Shown here: positions 51,403-59,526 of the stretch, piece by piece
Position numbering within the stretch: position 1 is the first letter of the stretch
Layout of the letters: each line of letters opens with the position of its first letter
The notes under the pieces: model-generated
Told to the model about the DNA's origin: nothing
The model's database searches: none
What the model saw: only the letters and a program-made list of their open reading frames with translations
Assembly: GCA_964017185.1 (NCBI GenBank)
Contig: OZ024876.1
Location: 36,508,406-36,572,405, forward strand
Direction of reading: 5' to 3'
DNA length: 64,000 bases
Source of the DNA: Rugalucina vietnamica
Taxonomy: Eukaryota > Mollusca > Bivalvia > Lucinida > Lucinidae
Position numbers and translations under genes: made by a program

Positions 51403-52374
51403 AAAAGCTGAACAGTAATTGTTTACAAGGTCTTGATCACGTGGCCTTTTGCGTCGTCCATCTTCTGCTCAAAAGTTGACAGGTACGATTAATAACTATC
51501 TCTGTTCTATTAAACGGAAGCAGAAGAACATATTATAATGTTTATGCCCTTTTCAGATGTCTTCCCCACCGTCTTCTGACTCTTCTTCTAGAAGGAGATT
51601 GTACTTTGCTACAGTTCAAGATTCGACAAACTGTTTAGTACGCTAATATTGCAATAAATGTCAAAGGCCAGTGTAAGTTTAGACGCCAAGTGCGCAGAAT
51701 GGTTGCTTCCAAGAATTTAGATAAGGTTTTATCACGCTAACTTTTCCGTGTCATTTAGATCCACTGGAATATTTATTATAGATCATTATAATGTCTCCTG
51801 TATTTGGTTTAACAAAAAATGTGGGTATGCGTCGTTGTCACGTATGCTGTTAAGCCTATGTTTGAATAAAAATATGAAAACATCTAAAAATCCAATTAAA
51901 CTGAAAAAAAAAAAAAAAAAAAAAAAAATGTAATTTACATGGGAATGTTTTCGTATTATTAATGTACTCCCACGCGATATAAATCTGTCACATCTTGATA
52001 CGTCTGTTTCCTATTCCTATTAGAGTAATTGACAGCGCTAACGGTTGCGACCAAAACGTGGTGTGTGCAGCTAGCAAAGACATAGTTCAGTCAATGTATG
52101 CGTCAAAAGTCCTCGCAGTGGGCTAAAGGGTCAGTCCAACTGATCGCTTTACGACCAATTTAGGATCACAAGTTTATTGTGATAATCACATGTAAACTCA
52201 ATAGATCGCACGACCGATCTTAGGTGATCTTAAGGAGTCCCCTGAAATAATCAGTTCTAGAGATACATGTAAATTCCAAAATATCTAATGCTGTGATTTT
52301 AAGATGTACGTATATATGTCGCTTAACTTATTTTATTAGAAAATAAGAATTATAAAGTATCTGAGAAATATAGG
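51403..52374. other. Intergenic; poly(A) and B end fragment
   Basis: Poly(A) of about 24 at 51904-51928 runs into TTACATGGGAATGTTTTCGT, the right end of a B element. No gene recognised in the rest. Confidence 0.4.
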
Positions 52375-52425
52375 TGATAGGTACTCGTTGAGGCAGTTCT
52401 AACGTATATCCGCGATTAATGTTTC
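52375..52425 (+). mobile_element. Family B core remnant
   Basis: GATAGGTACTCGTTGAGGCA, GTTCTAACGTATATCCGCGA, TTAATGTTTC: only the hairpin zone of a B element, decayed. Confidence 0.4.
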
Positions 52426-52509
52426 TTAATAAAACATTTCTTTCGAAAAGATGTATGGCCAATTAAAGGTCGCCATTAAAACAATCATACAAATAGCATA
52501 CTGTCGATA

Positions 52510-53077
52510 CACCATCTTTCAGAAACTGCCTTTTTCAAAATCTCACATTTATGAAACACCTCAAACAAAATATGATCAGATTGTGCCACCATTTTGAATT
52601 CCAAAAGTCCTACAGCATGCCGCAAAAAGTTTGAAAATCGGTTGAAAAATAAAAAAAAAAATCTGTGGCGGAAAATATTTTTGAATAGGGCTATTTCCAT
52701 TGTGATAATGTAAGTAAGGGAAGTAACTACTTTCCGGAAAAAAATTCTAAATTGATAATTTTTCATTTCAAATGCATAAAAGCAAACAAAACTATATATT
52801 TGTATACATGTACATAGCTGAGCGTCATACTCTTTAAATTAATCCACAGATTCGCTAGAATTTCAATTTTAAGGTCTTTGGATTACCTCCCTTGCATATG
52901 AAAAATGCATAGTCTAAATGAAGTTTGCGCATAATGTTTTTATAAGCGAGCCGATTTTCCAAATTTTTGCAGCAATTTTTACGACTTTCGGGATACAAAG
53001 GGATTGCAAGGTCATAACTTTCTGCAGGTGTTTCATGAAAGGGTGATTTTGAAAACGGCAGTTTCCGAAAGATGGTG
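52510..53077. mobile_element. Inverted-repeat element with TA duplication (family I)
   Basis: 568 bp. Left CACCATCTTTCAGAAACTGC, TTTTTCAAAATCTCAC, ATGAAACACCT; right end mirrors it over about 50 bp (AGGTGTTTCATGAAAGGGTG, GGCAGTTTCCGAAAGATGGT, G). TA on each side (52508-52509, 53078-53079). No ORF. The TA duplication fits a Tc1/mariner-type non-autonomous element. Confidence 0.75.
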
Positions 53078-53201
53078 TAAGGTCAGTAGTACATACTTAC
53101 TATGCACAGGCGATGAGCCTACTAGTCGCTGATAACAAACGCTGGTCAGACTCCATGGTAAGCTTTCATTGCAGTACTTGGTCCATTTTAGTCGATTTGG
53201 T

Positions 53202-53366
53202 TGAGTCCATTTTCGTTTAAGGGAGGAGTGATTTTAAATTTTCATATACGTTTTTGTTGAAAATCCTCTTAGCAAACAGAATAGTCCCAGATGGGACGCC
53301 GCGTTCTGCGGCGTCACATTTTGGGCTGTTTTATTTGCCCATGTCCCACAAAAGGGACAGCAGCCT
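53202..53366 (-). mobile_element. Family F element
   Basis: GTTGAGTCCATTTTCGTTTA, AACAGAATAGTCCCAGATGG, GACGCCGCGTTCTGCGGCGTC with its flanks, CATGTCCCACAAAAGGGACA. Adjacent to family J. Confidence 0.65.
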
Positions 53367-53368
53367 TA

Positions 53369-53676
53369 GGCCACACCAAATAAATAAATAGATTCTCATC
53401 CAAATATTTCCGGAAAATTCTGGGGTGGGAGAGTGGATTCTATTTTTTATTTCGGGGCACACACTTTGACTGCCTTGAAGGCCTAGTGCCTTTAAAATTT
53501 ATTTGATTTTTGCATTTAAAGGCACACAGGCAATTAAATAAATGAAATTTATACATTATCTTGACTTTTTAGTGAAAAAAAAATATGTTCTTTTCCAACC
53601 AAATTAAAAATGATTTTGGAGAGTTTTGAACAGGGGCGGGTGGGAATGAGAATCTGGAAATTTACTTGGTGTGGCC
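53369..53676. mobile_element. PIF/Harbinger-like MITE (family J)
   Basis: 308 bp with ends GGCCACACCAAATAAAT and ATTTACTTGGTGTGGCC, inner inverted AGATTCTCAT / ATGAGAATCT, flanked by TTA on both sides (53366-53368, 53677-53679). A 3-bp TTA duplication and GG..CC ends fit the PIF/Harbinger superfamily. No ORF. Confidence 0.75.
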
Positions 53677-53954
53677 TTATATGAGTTAATTTTATCGACA
53701 TTTGCTTTATTCATTGTGTGCCTAACACCAAATTAACCCGTTGACATTCACCAGACTGCGTCTCAGCTAAAAATCTGATAAAATTGAATTTTTTGTTGGA
53801 ATATCAAGCGACAGATTTTTTATTCCCAGGCTCCTGGTGAAATCCAATTCTATTCCATTTGAGATGATACGATAGATTTATTTTATAGTTGGATAGAAGA
53901 TCATAAATGCCACTAGGTTAATGTTGATAAATGCGACATTTCTGGAGTACTTTT
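53677..53954. other. Intergenic, nothing recognised
   Basis: No assignment. Confidence 0.4.
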
Positions 53955-54640
53955 CATTACGAAAACTTGCCCATGCAATATAGATCTACAGAATTTTTTT
54001 GTTAAATTTTTCTGTAGAAAATGTTTGGTATTTTTCTTATGTTTCCTCGTAACATAGGTCGTGGGTACACGTTAGAACCGCCTCGCCGAGGCGGTTCTAA
54101 CGAGTACCCACAATCTATGATTTAGAGCAAAATAAGAACCAGAGGACCAACGGTCCTGTAAACGATCACCTGAGATCTGCTATATTAACCAAATATTTAT
54201 TCTAAAAATTTGCCCTTTATGGGGCCCCACCAACCAATCACAATAAAGGATTAGGACAAAAGTCAACCAAACTGTAGAGGACTACTCTATAAACATTTCT
54301 GCAAAAATAGAATTCAAATATCTGTGATTGGACCAGAAAAAATAGCCAATTTCCACTTTTCCCGTTTTAAGTCAATCGAAACTTTAAGTTGCCATAGCAA
54401 CCAGATTTCTTCCGACTGAAATAAAATAAAACACAAATTATGTAGAGACTACTGTCAGGATCATGTATACAAAGTGCAGGCTTCATGCCGTAGACAATTT
54501 CTGAGGAGAAGATTTTAAAATGTTTTTCGAAATTTTAGGTGAGCTAAAAATAGGTATACCCATGCATTCCCCAATCTTACTACATGTATATGAAATTGGA
54601 GTATAAGGGGGTAATCATTACACGGACATGGTTCCTGATG
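53955..54640 (-). mobile_element. Family B element (B17) split by a family C fragment
   Basis: CATTACGAAAACTTGCCCAT to the hairpin GTTAGAACCGCCTCGCCGAG and GAGCAAAATAAG (54135), then 54136-54549 is foreign, then ATAGGTATACCCATGCATTC to ACATGGTTCCTGATG. Confidence 0.8.
54136..54549. mobile_element. Short family C copy (C5) nested in B17
   Basis: Begins ACCAGAGGACCAACGGTCCT, GATCACCTGAG, and ends AGGTGAGCTAAAA, the two C termini, with only one diverged unit between. An A-rich junction hides the exact target duplication. Confidence 0.7.
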
Positions 54641-54749
54641 AGTCTTGGTAAATCCTACTACCAACATTACGTGGACATGTCCATACCAGTTTGACCCTAG
54701 CACATAAGCAGGACCATTAAGAAAACATGCTCATGCAATAGAAAGAAAT

Positions 54750-54985
54750 GAGCCGCATCGTGAGAAAACCGGATTTTTTGCCAAGGCGAAAACAAAGGCG
54801 CAGATCAGCTTCGCGGTAACCGCGAAGCTGATCAGCGCCTTTGTTTTCGCTACACGGATAGTACAATATCTCTTCTTCTTAAATTCGAAATTTCAAGATT
54901 CTAGCCTGCTCCTGTGACTGTACAGCTCGGTTTATGTCGGACCTGGTCGGAAACCCCGAAGACCGGTTTTCTCGCGCCGAGGCTC
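54750..54985 (+). mobile_element. Family A element (copy A13) with target duplication
   Basis: GAGCCGCATCGTGAGAAAAC, hairpin CTTCGCGGTAACCGCGAAG, end CGCGCCGAGGCTC, flanked by AAAT (54746-54749, 54986-54989). Confidence 0.88.
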
Positions 54986-54994
54986 AAATTTTGT

Positions 54995-55049
54995 CAGCTG
55001 TAAAAGTAGATTCTTTTATTCGAAAAAAAAAAAAAAATCTTAAAAAAAA

Positions 55050-55083
<34 letters not shown>

Positions 55084-55430
55084 CATATTTGATGGTGGGT
55101 ACACCTTAGAATTGCCTATACTAGGCGAGGCGGTTCTAACGAGTGAATATGTACCCACGATCAATGTTTTAGATCAAAAATTAAGATAAGTTGTACACCC
55201 TGCATGAATACCCTAGTTTTACTATATAAAAGTGGGGTGGGGATATACCAGTGGCGAATTTAGAGGGGGTTCGGATGGTTCGCTTGAACCCCCCTCTGGG
55301 ACCAAATTATTTCAATTTCATGGGGAAATTTATTCAAAATAAGGTAAAATATTGAAAACGAACCCCTCTTGAGGGATTTGAACCCCCCCTTCCAGAAATC
55401 CTGGATCCGCCCCTGTATACATTTCGCAGT
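54995..55430 (-). mobile_element. Family B element (B18), expanded and interrupted
   Basis: GTCAGCTGTAAAAGTAGATT, long A and T runs (55022-55083), GATGGTGGGTACACCTTAGA, GGCGAGGCGGTTCTAACGAG, ACTATATAAAAGTGGGGTGG, then a family L insert (55249-55415), then TATACATTTCGCAG. The right end is lost where a truncated A copy begins. Confidence 0.65.
55249..55415. mobile_element. Family L inverted-repeat element nested in B18
   Basis: 167 bp from CAGTGGCGAATTTAGAGGGG to CCTGGATCCGCCCCTG, with GAACCCCCCTCT / GAACCCCTCTTGAG-type complementary blocks inside. Flanked by TATAC (55244-55248, 55416-55420), which restores the B sequence. Ends of the CAGTGGCGGATCCAGG type are common in animal hAT-like MITEs, but a 5-bp duplication is shorter than the usual 8. 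Confidence 0.75.
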
Positions 55431-55602
55431 ACTGAAGCTGATCAGTGCCTTTGTTTTCGCTACACGGATAGTACAAAATATTAATTCCTCTACTTTCTAA
55501 ATCCAAAATTTCCAGCCTCTAACTATCTTCTGTGACTGTACAGCCCGGTTTGTGTCGGATCTGGTCGGAACCCAAATGGTTGGTTTTCTCACGCACAGGC
55601 TC
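55424..55602 (+). mobile_element. Family A element, 5'-truncated (A14)
   Basis: Begins within the hairpin (GAAGCTGATCAGTGCCTTTG), then GCTACACGGATAGTACAAAA, GTACAGCCCGGTTTGTGTCG, TTTTCTCACGCACAGGCTC. The left half is absent. Confidence 0.75.
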
Positions 55603-55619
55603 ATATAATATTGGTGATA

Positions 55620-55799
55620 GGGAGCGCGGCGGCATAGTGTTAGAGTATCGGACTCCAAATCTAAAGGTCCTGGGTTCGATCCCCACGGATGGCACCGTGT
55701 TGTGTCCTTGAGCAAGACACATTAACTAACTCCCTACAGTACTGGTTAAACCCAGGAAGCGTTCGCTCCGTCCCTACATGACTGAAAAAAATGTTAGAA

Positions 55800-55853
<54 letters not shown>
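55620..55853 (+). mobile_element. SINE S2 with long poly(A) tail
   Basis: GGGAGCGCGGCGGCATAGTG, box B GGGTTCGATCCCCAC, TGTGTCCTTGAGCAAGACAC, CTCCCTACAGTACTGGTTAA, CCCTACATGACTGAAAAAAA and about 47 A at 55806-55852. Confidence 0.75.
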
Positions 55854-55855
<2 letters not shown>

Positions 55856-56137
55856 AATGATGATAAATGCAGTTGTAGCTATAACAAATAGTGCAGTTGT
55901 GGTTATAACTAAAGTATCGATTTTAAAGAGTTATAAAAACAGAAAGCTGTGAGTTATTCACTTCCGTGTGTCAACGAAAGCTTGTCAACATCTGTTTGGT
56001 ATAAATTTAGGCATTGTCCTGTTATCATCAGTCTACATTTTTGTCTTCTTGGGCGGCCCAAGGAGTTTTCACACTTTCCGTATAAAGTCCTTGGATAGCC
56101 AGACTAGATCTGTCTGTTAATAGCTGGACTTGTTGTA

Positions 56138-56310
56138 TAATTCGGGGATATGGAGTATGGACTGGAGTTCAACCCCTCAAAATGTCAGATGGTGCAGTAG
56201 ACAGGCTCCAGGCCAATTAAAACACACTTCTTCCGTGGACATGTCTTGGAGTCTGTCATCTGTGCCAAGTATCGATATTTCTTGTGATCTCTCTTGGAAC
56301 TCCTTAAGTT
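56138..56310 (+). pseudogene. Fragment of a second type of LINE reverse transcriptase
   Basis: Reading across frames gives GLEFNPSKCQMVQ, then FFRGHVLESVICAKY and SIDISCDLSWNS, the succession found after the catalytic box in CR1/Jockey-type reverse transcriptases (FNPSKCQ, LHGQ..LE, YLGVDIS..L.W). It is broken by stops and frame changes and unrelated to the LINE at 29754. Confidence 0.55.
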
Positions 56311-56319
56311 AGGGCCTAA

Positions 56320-56598
56320 CACCGGTAGTTCATAATCATGTCCTGGAGAGATAGAATAAATAAGGAAACCCATGTCAATTAAAGAGGAATTCTGTACAAA
56401 TTGTTGGGCCAAACTAGGAACTCCAATGTCGACCGCAAAACAGGAAACCCAAACCGGACCCTCGACTATTCGTCGCAATGTTAAAAAGATGTCAAGGGTT
56501 CTATTTGTAAAACTGCACCGATTTTGTTGATTATCATTATTCATTGTAACTATAACCGCTGTCTTTATTCTTTTCAGCATATTCTTCTTCCATGACAT
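56320..56598 (-). CDS. Doubtful minus-strand coding fragment
   Basis: An open frame reads TNRTLDIFLTLRRIVEGPVW, VSCFAVDIGVPSLAQQFV and QNSSLIDMGFLIYSIS. The composition is protein-like, and an AG acceptor-like site (TCGGTGCAG) and a GT (CCGGTGTTA) border about 190 bp of it. I do not recognise a family. It may be an exon, a transposon remnant or chance. Confidence 0.2.
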
Positions 56599-56747
56599 AA
56601 GACTACGCCATGAGCTATTATAGTATTACTCTGCTTGTGACGTTTGAGCAAGAGGATGCAATTATAGAACTGTACCACAGTAAGAGCTGGGCATACCTTA
56701 AAACAGGTAATGTGTGTGCGTTCATGCGTGTGGGTGCGTGCCTCTGG

Positions 56748-58392
56748 ATGGCATGCAGGCTCGTGTTCAGACTAATGGAGAGTTCTCTGAACCGTTTTAA
56801 GTGACCAATGGGGTCATACAGGGCTGTGTGATGGCACCAACACTGTTATGGTGTTTTCTGCCATGCTCATGGATGGTTTTTCAGGATTGTGATACTGGTT
56901 TCCCAATAAGGAACCGCGTTGATGGCCAGTTATCTAACCTAGTAAAAAGGCTGCAAGCCAACACTAAGATGCAGACAGTTGTGCTAGATGAGCACCTCTA
57001 TGCTTATGACATGGATAAGAATGCCAGTTCAGAAGCGAAAATGCGAGGGGCAATGGATCAAGTTTCAAAATCATGTGATAATTATGACCTTACAATCAGC
57101 AATAGAATAAAAAAGGTACAACAACATGCATCTGGAAAGCCATATCATGAACCAACTGTCACTGTGAATGAACAAAAAATGAAAGTTGTTGATAAATTCG
57201 CCTACATGGGAAGCGCTCTCTCCAGAGCAAAAGTAGTTCACATTAATGATGACATGGATGAGGTAAAAGTAATCAGGAAATGGCGCAATCAGAAATAAAT
57301 TCCCACTCCAAAACCGAGGTGGGGAACAACTAAATTGACAATTAAGTACATAGAAAAAAAAAAACATTTCTTAAGCCCAGTGAGCAGCTATTTCCCAATA
57401 GGTGGTCACTCAGATATCCGATCTTAACTAAAAAATGAAGACGTACATAAGCTGCAAACAGCACAAAAATACAACTCTAAAACATAAAACAATTAGAACC
57501 ACAACAGAAGTATCGCCTTGGAAGGATCAGTAGTATAAAACTACTGGAGGGTCACTGCCAGAAGTGTAAAAGCAAATGTCTGGGAGCGAAATGGAATCAT
57601 GTTTGACACCAGGATGAAAGTCTACAAGGCTGTTGTACTGCCAACACTTGTATGGTTGTGAGACCTGGCCCTGAGGTTATAAAACTTTTTTATGCTCATC
57701 TCAGATGAGAATAAAATTATCCTGCTAATAAATGTTGAAATGTCAACAAATTACTGTTTAATGGGATTTATGCCAGAACTTCAACTGATTTTGGCTTTTC
57801 TACTAGGTATCATGTTTATAAGCAGTTAAAATTTATACTAAGGTGAGTTGATCATGAAAAAAGTTTTATAACCTCGGGACCAGCGCCATGCAAAGAGACA
57901 CGCTGTTTGAGAAAGCTTTTAAAATCAAGTGGCAAGTCAAGATTCCAGACACAGAGGTCCTGAAGAAGGCCGGGATGGAAAGCATGCATACGGTCTTAAA
58001 GCTACATGTATAGCACAGCTCCGATGGACTGGTCATGTGTGAAGAATGCCTGATGAGCGACTTCCAAAGAAATTTTTGTATGGAGATTTATAGGAGGGAA
58101 GTGGCGCTCCCATGGCGACCAGAAACACGCTACAAAGACACAAAGCCTCTCTGAAGGATTTCGACGTACTGGTCAATAGAGTCTTGGGAACAGACTTCAC
58201 AGGATCGATCCAAGTAACGCTTTATAATCTACAAAGGCGCAGCTCAATTAAAGAAAAGAGAATCTGTGAAGCTGAAAGCGCAGAGACTGTTTAGAGCTAA
58301 AGTTGACCTATTAAGCCAAAGAAATCACCGACACACGTGAAGAATTTAATAATCGAAGAATTATAGATGGTCTTTTTCATAAGTGAGAGAAG
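56748..58392 (+). pseudogene. LINE copy 3: 5'-truncated, with two insertions
   Basis: Same LINE family as 29754-33887. Starts within the RT domain (MQARVQTNGEFSE-like), continues GVIQGCVMAPTLL, EHLYAYDMDKNAS (the YADD box reads YAYD), KMKVVDKFAYMGSALSRA, then a ~270-bp unrelated insert (about 57256-57535), then AFGRLRANVWERNG-like sequence, a family D insert (57670-57878), and the C-terminal part to GGTCTTTTTCATAAGTGAGA. Many frameshifts. A GC/GT dinucleotide run follows. Confidence 0.85.
57670..57878. mobile_element. Family D element nested in LINE copy 3
   Basis: CTGAGGTTATAAAACTTTTT at the left, AAAAGTTTTATAACCTCGGG at the right; CATGCTCATCTCAGATGAGA inside. Removing it joins GAGACCTGGCC to ACCAGCGCCATGC, restoring the LINE order. 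Confidence 0.75.
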
Positions 58393-58412
58393 AACGCGCG
58401 CGCGCGTGGTGC

Positions 58413-58466
<54 letters not shown>
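58393..58466. repeat. (GC)n-(GT)n microsatellite
   Basis: CGCGCGCGCG, a short GGTGCGTGCG, then about 25 GT units, immediately after the LINE 3' end. Confidence 0.95.
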
Positions 58467-58555
58467 ATTAAACATTAAGTATACAAACAGAATACAACAG
58501 TTATCATAAGCATTATTAAAGCTTTCATATGCCTTGTAAACATCTTAAACTATTT

Positions 58556-58761
58556 GAGCCGCGTCTTGAGAAAACCAACATTTTGCATATATGAAAACAA
58601 AGGCGCAGATCAGCTTCCCCGTAACTGCACAGCTGACCAGCGCCTATGTTTTCGCTACTCGGATAGCACAATTTTCTAAATCCAAAATTTCCAGCCTCTA
58701 GCCATCCTCTGTGCATGTACATCGCGGTTTGTGTCGAACCTGTTCGCAATCCACATTGTTC

Positions 58762-58805
<44 letters not shown>

Positions 58806-58827
58806 TTTTTTTTTCATGACGCAGCTT
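58556..58827 (+). mobile_element. Family A element (copy A15) with T-tract expansion
   Basis: GAGCCGCGTCTTGAGAAAAC, GGCGCAGATCAGCTTCCCCG, AACTGCACAGCTGACCAGCG (a poorly matched hairpin), TGTTCGCAATCCACATTGTT, about 40 T, CATGACGCAGCTT. Confidence 0.7.
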
Positions 58828-58957
58828 ATCTAAGGTTCTGAAGCTATTAAACCACTGATCTAGCTGACTGTGTCTAAAATGAATGTCAAATAACGTACAT
58901 GTAACTTTTGAAGAAAAAAAAATATTGTAAACATTGTATGGAAGCATACATTTGTAT

Positions 58958-59210
58958 GGCGGCCCCCGTGGCCGAGTGGTTAAGAGCGCTGATATTTCAT
59001 TATCGCACTTAACCATTCGATCATCTCACCGCTGTGTTTGGTGTGGGTTCGAGCCCCGCTCTGGCCACATGTGAGACAAGCCAAGTTCTGCTTGCGGGTG
59101 TGTCAGATGGTTTTTCTCGGGGTTCTCCCGTTTTCGCCCCACCTACTGATTGGCCCGTCTCATATGAGCTGAAATAATCTTGAAAAGGGACGTTAAACTG
59201 AATCAAAAAA
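58958..59210 (+). mobile_element. tRNA-derived SINE S1 (complete copy)
   Basis: Head like a class II tRNA: GGCGGCCCCCGTGGCCGAGT, GGTTAAGAGCGCTGAT (box A) and GGTTCGAGCCCCGCTCTGGC (box B), then TGAGACAAGCCAAGTTCTGC, TTTTTCTCGGGGTTCTCCCG, TGATTGGCCCGTCTCATATG, and the tail CTTGAAAAGGGACGTTAAAC with A-run. Other S1 copies: 28417 (minus) and 48573. The body after the head rules out a plain tRNA gene. Confidence 0.85.
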
Positions 59211-59320
59211 AGATACATTTGCAAACATAATGTCATTCTGAAGGTCAGTAGCCCCAGGATAGGCCCTACATCGCAAAAGCCATGGATGATACGCTATCTG
59301 AACAATATTAATTTGTTTAC

Positions 59321-59509
59321 AGGGTTTCCGACTGAGTCTGACACAAACCAGACTGTACAGCTACATAACTGAGTCAGAAGTTTGGAGTTTCGGATTTAGG
59401 AGAAGAGGAGTTGAAGCGAAACACTGGTGCTGATCAGCTGTGCAGATCACAGCGAATCTGCCCCTTTGTTTTGGTATAGTCAAAATCTTTTATTTTTATT
59501 ACGCTGCTC
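59321..59509 (-). mobile_element. Family A element, decayed, abutting a zinc-finger gene acceptor
   Basis: GGGTTTCCGACTGAGTCTGA, CACAAACCAGACTGTACAGC, GAAGCGAAACACTGGTGCTG, ATCAGCTGTGCAGATCACAG, ACGCTGCTC end. The end is 17 bp before the AG at 59525-59526. Confidence 0.6.
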
Positions 59510-59526
59510 TTATGTTTTGCTACAGG

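Noticed and set aside
58958..59040. A tRNA-Ser/Leu gene
   Set aside because: Good box A and B, but the arms do not close into a cloverleaf and the sequence continues into a SINE body found at two other sites.
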